The notes under the pieces were generated by a model. It saw only the letters and a list, made by a program, of their open reading frames with translations, was not told the origin of the DNA and did no database searches. The translations under genes and the position numbers were made by a program. From JBBIJH01 sp037446075 (lineage in GTDB: Bacteria; Bacteroidota; Ignavibacteria; UBA10030; JAHEZR01): a DNA stretch of 9,271 nt. The stretch lies in contig JBBIJH010000101.1 in NCBI GenBank assembly GCA_037446075.1, positions 1-9,271 on the forward strand. Direction: 5' to 3'. Each line of letters begins with the position of its first letter. Position 1 is the stretch's first letter. This document shows positions 1 to 7,042 of the stretch, in pieces.

Positions 1-2458
1 ACCAGGCATTAGGGCGTGTGTCCTCAGACCGGACCACCATCGGGCCGGTGCGCAACTTCAGAGTCGCAAGCTGCGCGATGGGAACTTGCTGACCAGTTGG
101 CGTCGGGATCAGTACCCGATTCAAAGCTTCAGGATTATCGCGAAGCTCACGCGGATAACGAAGGTTGACTGGATAGCGTTCAAGACCTTCAATTGTTGTC
201 GTTATAGTCATTCCTCCCATTGCCGTCGCTATTACTTTCTGGACATCCTCAATGGTGAGCCCGTAGCGCGCTACTTCTTCTCGGTTAATGTCGAAGTCAG
301 CGTAGTTACCTGTTGCTGCCCGTTCCGCAAAGACGCTCCGCGTCCCCGGTACCGTGCGGATAACGTCCTCAATTTGCTTCCCGATCTCCTGCAACGTCTG
401 CAGGTTTGGCCCTGCAACCTTAATGCCAACGGGCGTGCGAATACCTGTACTTAGCATGTCAATGCGCGTCTTGATAGGCATCGTCCAGGCGTTCGTCACC
501 CCCGGGAATTTGATCGCCTCATCCATTTCTCTCACGAGCTTTTCCGGCGTCATTCCAGGGCGCCATTCTTCTTCTGGCTTGAGCATCACGACCGTCTCAA
601 CCATATCAAGTCCCGCTGGATCAGTTGCTGATTCCGTCCGACCTATTTTGCCGAAGACATGGTGCACTTCGGGAAAGGTCCGCAGTATCTTGTCTGTCTG
701 CTGCAAAACGTCTTTTGCTTTCGTGATAGAGATACCGGGTAGTGTCGTTGGCATGTACAGGATATCTCCCTCATAGAGAGGGGGCATGAACTCAGATCCG
801 AGCCTGGAAAGGGGTATCAGGCTTATGACGATCAAGGCTGCAGCCGATCCTACAACGATCTTCCTGTATCGGAGGACCACGCTCATCAAGGGGTGATACA
901 TCTTAATGAGCAATCTGTTAATCGGATTCCTTTCTTCCGGTTTGATTTTCCCGCGAATCAAGAAACCCATCAGGACAGGAACTATCGTTATTGCAAGCAA
1001 GGCAGCAGCTGCCATGGAATACGTTTTTGTAAATGCCAATGGTTTGAAGAGGCGTCCTTCTTGTGCTTGGAGCGTGAACACTGGCAGAAAGGAGAGAGTG
1101 ATCACAAGGAGAGAATAGAAGAGCGATGGGCCGACCTCCCTCACTGCTTCTCCTATGATAGTCCACTGTGGTCGCCTTTCGTTTTCTGGCTTCGTGGTCT
1201 CGCGCTCAATGTGTTTGTGGGCGTTCTCAATCATGACGATTGCTGCGTCCACCATCGCGCCAATAGCAATGGCTATCCCACCGAGCGACATGATGTTCGC
1301 ATTGATGCCTTGCCAACGCATCACGATGAACGAGATGAGAATTGCAACAGGCAGAGTAAAGATCGCAACGAACGCGCTCCGAAAATGCAGAAGGAAAAGG
1401 ATGCAGACGAGAGCCACGATAGCGCTTTCTTCCACGAGTTTTTCTTTCAACGTGGCAATCGAACGCTCGATCAGACTCGAGCGATCGTATGCAATCTCGA
1501 TCTTCACGTCCTCAGGTATGCTGGCACGTGCCTCTTCCAATTTCGCCTTCACGTTCTTAATAACCTCTAACGCGTTCTGCCCATACCGCATGATCACAAT
1601 TCCGCCGACAATCTCACCTTCACCATTTGCCTCCGCCAATCCACGTCGCATCTCGGGACCCTGAGTGACCTCTCCGATATCACGCAAATACACAGGGGTG
1701 CCGCTCGTTTTGCTCACCATTACACGGATCTTCTTGATATCTTCCACTGAGGTGATGTAGCCGCGACCTCGAATCATGAATTCTTTCTCTCCCATCTCAA
1801 TCACTTCGCCGCCAGTGTCGTTGTTGCTCTGCTGAATGGCCATCTCGACATCGGAGATCGAAAGTTTGAACGCCAGCAATTTTGAGGGATCAACGGTCAC
1901 TTGATATTGCTTCACGTAGCCGCCAAGGCTTGCCACTTCGGCCACGCCGTCGACAGATGCAAGCTGATACCTCAAATACCAGTCCTGGATCGAACGGAGT
2001 TGACTCAAATCACGTTTGTCGGAGCTCAAAGTGTATTCAAACACCCAGCCAACTCCCGTAGCATCCGGACCCAATTGCGGCACAATCCCCTTTGGCAGCC
2101 GGGTCTGGGCATAGTTCAGATATTCCAATACCCGGCTCCGCGCCCAGTATAAGTCAGTTCCATCTTCAAAGATGATATAGATCAGCGAGTATCCGAAGAA
2201 CGAATACCCTCGCACAACCTTGGAATAGGGGACGGAGACAAGCTGCGTTGTGAGGGGATAAGTGATCTGATCTTCAACAGTACGAGGCGACTGCCCAGGG
2301 TACTTCGTATACACAATTACCTGTACATCGCTCAGATCTGGAAGCGCATCTACTGGCGTCGTCATGATCGCCCAGATTCCACCACCGATCGCGAACAAAG
2401 TCGAGAGAATGACGATGAACTTATTTCTGATTGACCACTCAATGATCTTCGCGAGCAT
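1..2458 (-). CDS. cusA: CusA-type Cu(I)/Ag(I) RND efflux transporter (first 819 residues; 3' end off the window)
   Basis: This is the inner-membrane, proton-driven pump of a tripartite efflux system and takes Cu(I)/Ag(I) from the periplasm or cytoplasm. I translated the strand from the ATG at 2458 to the left edge with no stop or frameshift. TM1 covers about residues 13-33. The family TM4 signature GAMVDAAIVMIENAHKH lies at 400-416, and D404 corresponds to the proton-relay Asp405 of E. coli CusA. The three metal-binding methionines of E. coli CusA (M573, M623, M672) align with M569 (ILYMPTTLPG), M619 (LDMVET) and M668 (RIDMLSTGI), which argues for Cu/Ag rather than Zn/Co/Cd. The start is fixed by an SD overlapping the cusB stop, 11 nt upstream. 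Reading ends after RSEDTRPNAW, about 230 residues short of the family length of about 1045. The missing part carries the later TM segments and the second proton-relay residues. Confidence 0.96.
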   Translation of the reverse strand, partial: MLAKIIEWSIRNKFIVILSTLFAIGGGIWAIMTTPVDALPDLSDVQVIVYTKYPGQSPRTVEDQITYPLTTQLVSVPYSKVVRGYSFFGYSLIYIIFEDGTDLYWARSRVLEYLNYAQTRLPKGIVPQLGPDATGVGWVFEYTLSSDKRDLSQLRSIQDWYLRYQLASVDGVAEVASLGGYVKQYQVTVDPSKLLAFKLSISDVEMAIQQSNNDTGGEVIEMGEKEFMIRGRGYITSVEDIKKIRVMVSKTSGTPVYLRDIGEVTQGPEMRRGLAEANGEGEIVGGIVIMRYGQNALEVIKNVKAKLEEARASIPEDVKIEIAYDRSSLIERSIATLKEKLVEESAIVALVCILFLLHFRSAFVAIFTLPVAILISFIVMRWQGINANIMSLGGIAIAIGAMVDAAIVMIENAHKHIERETTKPENERRPQWTIIGEAVREVGPSLFYSLLVITLSFLPVFTLQAQEGRLFKPLAFTKTYSMAAAALLAITIVPVLMGFLIRGKIKPEERNPINRLLIKMYHPLMSVVLRYRKIVVGSAAALIVISLIPLSRLGSEFMPPLYEGDILYMPTTLPGISITKAKDVLQQTDKILRTFPEVHHVFGKIGRTESATDPAGLDMVETVVMLKPEEEWRPGMTPEKLVREMDEAIKFPGVTNAWTMPIKTRIDMLSTGIRTPVGIKVAGPNLQTLQEIGKQIEDVIRTVPGTRSVFAERAATGNYADFDINREEVARYGLTIEDVQKVIATAMGGMTITTTIEGLERYPVNLRYPRELRDNPEALNRVLIPTPTGQQVPIAQLATLKLRTGPMVVRSEDTRPNAW

Positions 2459-2463
2459 ACGGT

Positions 2464-2471
2464 CTCTCCTT
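2464..2471 (-). promoter_or_regulatory. Ribosome binding site of cusA, overlapping the cusB stop codon
   Basis: The minus strand reads TAAGGAGAGACCGTATG. The SD AAGGAGAG shares bases with the cusB TAA and sits 5 nt before the cusA ATG. This fixes the cusA start and suggests that cusB and cusA are translated from one message. Confidence 0.85.
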
Positions 2472-3816
2472 ATTTCGGGCGGTTCTCGCGCTGCATCGGT
2501 GAATCCACTTTCATCCCGTCCATCTTCATTTCAGTCTTGTCCTGACCGGGTACACGCTGCTTCATAATAGAGGAATCCATGGACATCTCAGCGCCGCGTG
2601 TCATCAATTGCAGGGCAGCCTTCAAATTGCTCTCCGAATCGAGTAAGAACTGAGAGGAAACCACCACCAGTTCGCCTTCCTTCACACCATCAAGCACTTG
2701 ATAGTAGCCAGCGGCAAGGACACCAAGTCTCACATCGCGAGACTCAAAACGCCCGGCTCCGCGAGAAACCACGACGACATTACGCTCGCCTGAGTGAAGG
2801 ACAGCTTGTTCAGGGATTGCAATGGCCTTCACTACGGGTGACTGGAGCTCCACTGTCGCAAACATGTCGGGCTTCAGTGTCCCTTTGGGATTGGGAATTT
2901 CAATTCGTACTCGCACCGTTCGAGTTTCGGGATTGACGTAGGGATAAATGTACGACACATGCCCAGTGAATACGACGCCGGGGACATAGGCAAGCGTTAC
3001 TTTTGCGCGTTGTCCCACCCTTATGAAGGGGACCTCGTATTCATACACATCCGCGTACACCCAAACTGTTGAGAGGTCGGCAATCTTGTATAAGTTGGTC
3101 CCTGCCATAATGCTTCCACCTTCCAAAACGTTTTTTTCTACCACCACTCCTGCAGCGGGTGAGAGAAGCGCCATGGTCTTTTCAGGTATTCTTGTCGCTT
3201 CCAAGCGTGCGATTTGCTGGTGAGAAATGTCCCAATAATTTAATTTGCGATGCGCGCGATTGAACAACTCGATTTGGCCCCTTGGTGTTGAGTCGGCGTC
3301 CCTATATTTCAATGCGATAATGTATTCTTCTTCAGCGCTGACAAGCTCGGGGCTGTAGATCTCCAGGAGGGGCTCATCTTTTTTCACAAACTTTCCCGTG
3401 TAGTTGACGTACAGTTTGTCAACCCATCCGGATATTTTCGTATTCACGTTGTACAATTTCCTCTCGTCATAGTCCACTTTCCCAACCGTGCGGACGACTT
3501 TCGAGAGCAGTCTGCGTTGTACGGTCTCATAGCGAACACCGATATTCTGGACCGTTGTGGGATCAATCTTCACACCCTTGCCTTCTTCTCCTTCATAGAC
3601 TGGCACGAGATCCATCCCCATAGGTGATTTTCCCGGCTTGTCAGACGTGAACGTCGGATTCATCGGATCACTCCAAAAGAGGACCCGCTTGCCGCTCGCT
3701 GTTTGGGTTGCAACGTTGGAAACTTTTTGCGGCGAAAGGATCAGGAAATAGACTGTCATCAACCCAAGCAGGATGAGCAATACCGCCACAAGTATTCTGT
3801 ATTGCTTTTCTTTCAT
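2470..3816 (-). CDS. cusB: CusB-type periplasmic adaptor (membrane fusion protein), 448 aa
   Basis: This protein bridges the CusA pump and the CusC channel and, in the E. coli system, hands Cu(I)/Ag(I) to CusA. An N-terminal membrane anchor spans about residues 8-28 with no lipobox. A heavy-metal-binding segment follows (FWSDPMNP at 48-55, KPGKSPMGMDLVP at 60-72). Its M52, M66 and M68 match the N-terminal metal-binding methionines of E. coli CusB. The adaptor core includes the typical EIYSPELVSAEEEY at 152-165, a barrel-sandwich/beta-barrel region, and a conserved C-terminal stretch near VVSSQFLLDSESN. The ATG at 3816 is chosen because AAGGGG lies 8 nt before it. The in-frame GTG at 3825 almost abuts that SD. 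An unusual feature is a Met-rich tail, with eight Met between residues 405 and 441 (including EMKMDGMKVDSPM). The gene lies 23 nt after cusC and 11 nt before cusA. Confidence 0.95.
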   Translation of the reverse strand: MKEKQYRILVAVLLILLGLMTVYFLILSPQKVSNVATQTASGKRVLFWSDPMNPTFTSDKPGKSPMGMDLVPVYEGEEGKGVKIDPTTVQNIGVRYETVQRRLLSKVVRTVGKVDYDERKLYNVNTKISGWVDKLYVNYTGKFVKKDEPLLEIYSPELVSAEEEYIIALKYRDADSTPRGQIELFNRAHRKLNYWDISHQQIARLEATRIPEKTMALLSPAAGVVVEKNVLEGGSIMAGTNLYKIADLSTVWVYADVYEYEVPFIRVGQRAKVTLAYVPGVVFTGHVSYIYPYVNPETRTVRVRIEIPNPKGTLKPDMFATVELQSPVVKAIAIPEQAVLHSGERNVVVVSRGAGRFESRDVRLGVLAAGYYQVLDGVKEGELVVVSSQFLLDSESNLKAALQLMTRGAEMSMDSSIMKQRVPGQDKTEMKMDGMKVDSPMQRENRPK

Positions 3817-3824
3817 AGACCACA

Positions 3825-3830
3825 CCCCTT
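3825..3830 (-). promoter_or_regulatory. Ribosome binding site deciding the cusB start
   Basis: On the minus strand AAGGGG is followed by 8 nt (TGTGGTCT) and then ATG. An in-frame GTG at 3825 overlaps the end of this SD, so a longest-ORF call would start three codons too early. Confidence 0.75.
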
Positions 3831-3839
3831 AAGAATTCG

Positions 3840-5165
3840 TTAGAGATCGCTGCCTATCGCTTTTTCGAGCAAGGCAAGGTCACTATAGTACTCTCCGACG
3901 AGCATGTAGTATTCCATCCTGAACGTTTGAAGCAATCGATAACTGTCAAGGAGAGTCAAGAAATCCACTTTGTCGGTCTGGTACGATGCAAGGGTTGATT
4001 GTAGAGTTTGTTCGGCTTGCGGGAGAATGGTCCTCTGGTAGCGGTCCACTTGTTGCCAGCGTGACTGCACTTTTGTCCAAGCCTCGCGGACCTGAAACTG
4101 GACCATGTTTTCCATGTCGGTGAGCGACTGCTCACTTACTCTCACGTTCAAAGTGTTCTCTTTAATCCTCTGTGAATATTTCCCCCACGCCCATGGTGCA
4201 AGAGGGATATTGATCCCGATCATCCCAGCCCAGAAGTCTGTTCCTTCCCTCATTTGCTTGTACATCCCACGAACCATAAAATCCGGGTACCGTTCCCGCT
4301 GAGACACAGCAAGTTCAGCCTTGTTCATTTCAATCTCATATTTCATGCCCCGAAGCTCGGGTCGGCTGCTCAGCGCTCGGCGATACAAGTCATCCAATGG
4401 TATGAGAAACTGCTGCGGCCTGAGCTCCTCGAGGCGACCGATTGGAGTCCTCGATGGAACTGAGCGCAAGGCGTTCATCATAGCCTCTGCAGCCTGCACC
4501 TCTTGCTTCAGGGTCGCTCGTTCATTCTGCAGCTTTGCCAATTCTACCTGCGCTTTCAGCACGTCGCCCAGAGGGGTAATGCCGACACTATACTTAGCAC
4601 GGGCCGACTCAATGATTTGATTGAGCAGCCCCTGATTCTCGGTGTTGACATCCATCCGGCGCTGCGCCGAATATAACATCGCGTAGGCCCGCTTCACTTC
4701 CGCAATGAGAGCTCTCTCGATGGTCGCAGCTGATTGTTCGACTACGCGGACACTGGCTGTCGCCACATCGCCCATAAGAGATTTCTTACCAAAGAATGGA
4801 ATCATCTGCTGGACGAAATAATCCGTCTCCATCCCCTCCGTGAACGGATTTGCAGAAGTAACAGGAGTAGCAAAAAATTCAACACCTGCCTGAGGATCAT
4901 CCCATGCTTTTACTTGGGGGATCCGGGCCTGGAAACTCTGGATGCGCGTTCTCGCAGCCTGCAGCCTTGGATTTTTGTCGAGAACTTCACGAAGAAAAGC
5001 TTGAATCGGCTGGAGGCTGTCCGACCGTAGCACACGCTGTGAATTGTTCGAGGGCGCATGTTCCATGAGTTCATGCAGTCTTCGGTCGTTATTTGTCTGA
5101 CCGAATACTAATGAGGACGAAGGACCGATTAAACCGACCATGAGATAAGTGGTGATTTTTTTCAT
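3840..5165 (-). CDS. cusC: CusC/TolC-family outer membrane efflux channel, 441 aa
   Basis: This is the outer membrane factor of the tripartite pump, a trimeric beta-barrel with a long periplasmic alpha-helical tunnel. A Sec signal peptide occupies about residues 1-22 (MKKITTYLMVGLIG..., probable cleavage near VFG/QTN). There is no lipobox cysteine, unlike E. coli CusC, which is a lipoprotein. The two internal OEP repeats are visible: YSVGITPLGDVLKAQVELAK at 192-211 in the first and YQTDKVDFLTLLDSYR at 395-410 in the second. Residues about 140-240 and 335-400 are rich in heptad-like helix, as expected for the tunnel. Other family-like pieces are IPFFGKK (122-128) and NIPLAPWAWGKY (319-330). 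The length is normal. The ATG at 5165 is preceded by AAGAGG at 5 nt; the GTG at 5171 lies within the SD. The gene is first of the cusCBA run and follows the PII-like gene by 87 nt. Confidence 0.93.
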   Translation of the reverse strand: MKKITTYLMVGLIGPSSSLVFGQTNNDRRLHELMEHAPSNNSQRVLRSDSLQPIQAFLREVLDKNPRLQAARTRIQSFQARIPQVKAWDDPQAGVEFFATPVTSANPFTEGMETDYFVQQMIPFFGKKSLMGDVATASVRVVEQSAATIERALIAEVKRAYAMLYSAQRRMDVNTENQGLLNQIIESARAKYSVGITPLGDVLKAQVELAKLQNERATLKQEVQAAEAMMNALRSVPSRTPIGRLEELRPQQFLIPLDDLYRRALSSRPELRGMKYEIEMNKAELAVSQRERYPDFMVRGMYKQMREGTDFWAGMIGINIPLAPWAWGKYSQRIKENTLNVRVSEQSLTDMENMVQFQVREAWTKVQSRWQQVDRYQRTILPQAEQTLQSTLASYQTDKVDFLTLLDSYRLLQTFRMEYYMLVGEYYSDLALLEKAIGSDL

Positions 5166-5170
5166 AGACA

Positions 5171-5176
5171 CCTCTT
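5171..5176 (-). promoter_or_regulatory. Ribosome binding site deciding the cusC start
   Basis: The minus strand has AAGAGG, a 5 nt spacer (TGTCT), then ATG. The SD runs directly into TG, creating a false in-frame GTG at 5171 that would place the start inside its own SD. Confidence 0.75.
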
Positions 5177-5252
5177 GTTATGTTCTGGGAGTCTTGGGAG
5201 CACTTTGCTCGTACTTTTGCCATCATGAGGGGATCCTCTTCGTGGTGAAGAT

Positions 5253-5597
5253 CTAAGTCTGGAGAATGTACTCACCTTCTTCGCCTGTCTTAATCTTCAC
5301 AGCACGTTCAACGTTATACACGAAGATTATACCGTCGCCACTTTGGTGGGTGCAACCGTATCTCCTTATGATATCCACCACCTTCGCTGCGTCCTCATCT
5401 CGACACGCGAGCTCAATTTTTGCAAGCTTCGACATCTTTTGAACGAACTCCATCGAATACTTCCACTCGTTCGGGTCGACTAAGTTACCTAGCCCGGACA
5501 CATCAATGATGGTCATGCAGCGGAATCCTCCCCCTCTAAGCGCCTGAACGACATCCCCAAGAACTGCGATTCTCACATAGGCTTTAATCTCTTTCAT
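5253..5597 (-). CDS. Divergent PII-family (GlnB-like) signalling protein in a metal-efflux operon, 114 aa
   Basis: PII proteins are small cytoplasmic trimers that bind ATP/ADP and effectors and modulate partner proteins. The fold signature is clear. The start MKEIKAYVRI is the usual beta-1, GFRCMTIIDVSGLG (24-37) matches the segment leading into the T-loop, SGDGIIFVYNVERAVKIKTG (86-105) covers the B-loop and beta-4, and KTGEE (103-107) is the C-loop. The T-loop is not canonical: RGxEY with its modifiable Tyr is replaced by a shorter stretch around LVDPNEWKYSME. The usual TGKIGDGK is THQSGDGI, losing both lysines. Comparative work has described a divergent PII group (PII-NG) beside RND metal pumps, and this protein fits that description. 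A role as metal or nucleotide sensor for the pump is inference. The SD AAAGGAGA lies 7 nt before the ATG. cusC follows 87 nt downstream. Confidence 0.85.
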   Translation of the reverse strand: MKEIKAYVRIAVLGDVVQALRGGGFRCMTIIDVSGLGNLVDPNEWKYSMEFVQKMSKLAKIELACRDEDAAKVVDIIRRYGCTHQSGDGIIFVYNVERAVKIKTGEEGEYILQT

Positions 5598-5604
5598 GAC
5601 TCTG

Positions 5605-5612
5605 TCTCCTTT
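5605..5612 (-). promoter_or_regulatory. Ribosome binding site of the PII-like gene
   Basis: AAAGGAGA on the minus strand with a 7 nt spacer to the ATG at 5597. It is the strongest SD in the window and supports the chosen start. Confidence 0.75.
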
Positions 5613-5643
5613 CCCTGTTTCTCGCTTCTTGCTTCAAAGTAAA

Positions 5644-5668
5644 GAGGCTGTTGAAACCTATTAGCCTC
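5644..5668 (-). other. Weak inverted repeat in the leader of the PII-like gene
   Basis: GAGGCT and AGCCTC form a perfect 6-bp inverted repeat with a 13 nt loop. On the minus strand the right arm runs into CTTTACTTT, so it faintly resembles an attenuator or terminator about 50-70 nt before the PII-like ATG. The stem is short and the loop long, so it may be chance. Confidence 0.25.
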
Positions 5669-5690
5669 AGGCTTTCCATATCCGAACTCA

Positions 5691-5724
5691 GGGAGTGAGC
5701 ACCCCCACCCAGTGCTCACTTCCC
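5691..5724 (-). other. Strong stem-loop between the lipoprotein gene and the PII-like gene
   Basis: Arms 5694-5702 (AGTGAGCAC) and 5712-5720 (GTGCTCACT) are perfectly complementary over 9 bp around a 9 nt loop. The stem extends by three G:C pairs (5691-5693 with 5722-5724) past one bulged base. It begins 40 nt downstream of the lipoprotein stop. There is no T-run after it on the minus strand, so it is not a textbook intrinsic terminator. It could mark an operon boundary, stabilise an mRNA 3' end, or be an operator. Confidence 0.5.
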
Positions 5725-5763
5725 CGTTGGTTGCCGTTGCTCCAGTGGGGGCTGAATCCCCTG

Positions 5764-6324
5764 TCACCTTCTCGTCCAGAAATGAAAAGTTCGGCCGCTA
5801 CTCATCATCTCGGTCCCGTGTCCTTCCGTCTGGACCATATGATTTCCCCCACCCTGCATCATCTGCGTCATTTCGCCTCCGAAGTGGACCATATAGCGAC
5901 TCCTGGGACGCAGCTTCTCATGCGGTGTGAAGGTGCAATCCGTGCTCAGCCAGTTCCAGTTGAAAACGCCAGGAGTACGATGGCGCTCGAACAGATGTTC
6001 CATCGTGGTTGGATTCGCCATCATCGTGTCCATCGATCCGTGGGTCATGGAGCTGGCAAGGGGACAGAGAGAGTCGGACGTTTCGAGCTCGCTGATCAGA
6101 TGCACGTTGAGTTCGATAACATCCCTGTTCACGGGACGGCTGAACGACAGGATGATGCTGGCATCGACGGGTACTTCTGTTGCGTTGTCAGCTGGGATCA
6201 TCCTGAAGGAAATCGGTGGGCCGTCCGAGTCCTGGACTGGACCCGACCAATCGAAGCTGCATCCGGCTGCGACCGACGCGAGCGCAGTGAATCCGGCAAA
6301 GAAAATTTTAGTCCTGGGTTTCAT
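5764..6324 (-). CDS. Met/His-rich outer-membrane lipoprotein with a Big_5-like (Ig-like) domain, 186 aa
   Basis: The N-terminus is a lipoprotein signal peptide with lipobox VAAGC at 18-22 and lipidated Cys22. Ser at +2 suggests outer-membrane sorting. Residues about 37-148 look like a bacterial Ig-like Big_5 domain. RMIPADNATEVPVDASIILS (41-60) followed by FSRPVN is the typical opening, and TFTPHEKLRPRSRYMVHF (131-148) the typical closing part. Met/His clusters sit within and after it (SSMTHGSMDTMMANPTTMEH at 91-110; EMTQMM, NHMVQTEGHGTEMM at 151-174). Two cysteines, C87 and C130, could pair. I infer a surface or periplasmic metal-binding role from these clusters and the neighbours; no named family function is known to me. 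The ATG at 6324 is preceded by GGGAGG at 8 nt; the GTG at 6333 lies in that SD. The gene starts 27 nt after the Met/His-rich gene and is probably cotranscribed with it. Confidence 0.8.
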   Translation of the reverse strand: MKPRTKIFFAGFTALASVAAGCSFDWSGPVQDSDGPPISFRMIPADNATEVPVDASIILSFSRPVNRDVIELNVHLISELETSDSLCPLASSMTHGSMDTMMANPTTMEHLFERHRTPGVFNWNWLSTDCTFTPHEKLRPRSRYMVHFGGEMTQMMQGGGNHMVQTEGHGTEMMSSGRTFHFWTRR

Positions 6325-6332
6325 GGCTTTCA

Positions 6333-6338
6333 CCTCCC
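6333..6338 (-). promoter_or_regulatory. Ribosome binding site deciding the lipoprotein start
   Basis: GGGAGG on the minus strand with an 8 nt spacer (TGAAAGCC) to the ATG at 6324. Starting at the overlapping GTG (6333) would leave no SD. Confidence 0.75.
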
Positions 6339-6351
6339 ATGGGGCCTTCGT

Positions 6352-7000
6352 CTAGTTCACGACGTATTGAAATTTTCCGACGTGAGTTCGCCCGTCGATA
6401 TTGATTGAAGTGGAAATTCCATAGACCCCCTTTTCTTTCAAGGTCAAGCCGCTGCAGGAGTGGTCTTTCATGTTCATGAGCTCAAGAGCAAAGGTCTCAT
6501 TCTTTGGGGAAGTAATCTGAAGCTCCACTTCCGCGTCCTCGACAGTCTCATCGCTCTCTACTTCTGAGACCTTCACCATGACGTGGTGAGTACCTGCCAT
6601 CATGGATTCGATTGCCGCCTCCTGGATCTTTTCAGATTGTTTATCTGCTTCGCCCTCGTGATGCTTGATTGACATCCTTCGTTCGCCTCCCACCATTCCA
6701 GCACACAATGCCCTGGAATCCATTTTTCCTGGCAGACTCTTATCCTGCTCTCCTCGTGCCCCTTCGGGATGTCTGGAATTGAACTCGTAAGCCATAAGTC
6801 TCTCATGTTCTTCTTGGGACATAAGCCAAAGTCTGAGGTGCATTCCCTCAGCAGCAAGCTCGAAAGTAGGCCTACCCATCTTCAAAGATTCTGCTTCTAG
6901 GTTCGCGGCTTCCTTGCTGCGCACCTTGTGCTGATGCTGCGCATGAGCAATCACGGTGAGCATGAGCAAGAGCACCGTTGAGAGANNNNNNNNNNCTCAT
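6352..7000 (-). CDS. Exported Met/His-rich protein, possibly with an Ig-like C-terminal domain; N-terminus crosses an assembly gap
   Basis: The readable part from 6985 downward gives the hydrophobic signal-peptide core LSTVLLLMLTVIAHAQHQHK, with likely cleavage after AHA. The best start is the ATG at 7000, with AAAGGAG 4 nt before it, on the far side of the ten Ns. With exactly ten Ns that ATG is out of frame, so the true gap must be a multiple of three. The mature protein begins with His-rich QHQHK. It has a segment GMHLRLWLMSQEEHERLM, a middle region with one Cys and several Met/His (SIKHHEGE, SMMAGTHHVMVKV), and a C-terminal beta-rich part (about 6360-6600). That part resembles Ig-like or FixH/YtkA-like periplasmic domains: VEDAEVELQITSP, then MKDHSCSG, KGVYGISTSI and GKFQYVVN. 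I do not recognise a named family. A periplasmic Cu/Ag-binding or chaperone role is inferred from composition and context. Confidence 0.72.
6986..6995. other. Assembly gap of ten Ns inside a signal-peptide coding region
   Basis: Ten unknown bases sit between the apparent ATG at 7000 and the signal-peptide core. Ten is a likely placeholder length. Continuity of the reading frame requires 9, 12 or another multiple of three. Confidence 0.95.
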
Positions 7001-7012
7001 CCTGCTCCTTTC

Positions 7013-7030
7013 TGAAGTTCCGGAAGTTCC
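7013..7030. repeat. Tandem 9-bp repeat just upstream of the Met/His-rich gene
   Basis: On the plus strand TGAAGTTCC (7013-7021) is followed directly by GGAAGTTCC (7022-7030), identical in 8 of 9 positions. On the minus strand this lies 13-30 nt before the likely ATG at 7000, just upstream of the SD. It could be a binding site in the leader, or a chance repeat. Confidence 0.4.
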
Positions 7031-7042
7031 TTTATGTACAAC

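Noticed and set aside
86..1664. Plus-strand ORFs (86-454, 354-776, 893-1570, 1155-1664)
   Set aside because: They lie antisense to the continuous, fully conserved cusA reading frame, with no SD and no recognisable domain.
5184..5210. Near-repeat TCTGGGAG/TCTTGGGAG and small dyad GAGCA-CTT-TGCTC before cusC
   Set aside because: Both are short enough to occur by chance and have no supporting context.
5598..5690. Sigma-70 promoter before the PII-like gene (TTCGGA, 17 nt, TAATAG)
   Set aside because: Each hexamer matches consensus at only three of six positions, too weak to call.
5695..6408. 237-codon plus-strand ORF
   Set aside because: It is antisense to the lipoprotein gene, which has a lipobox, SD and domain motifs. 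The plus-strand frame has none of these.
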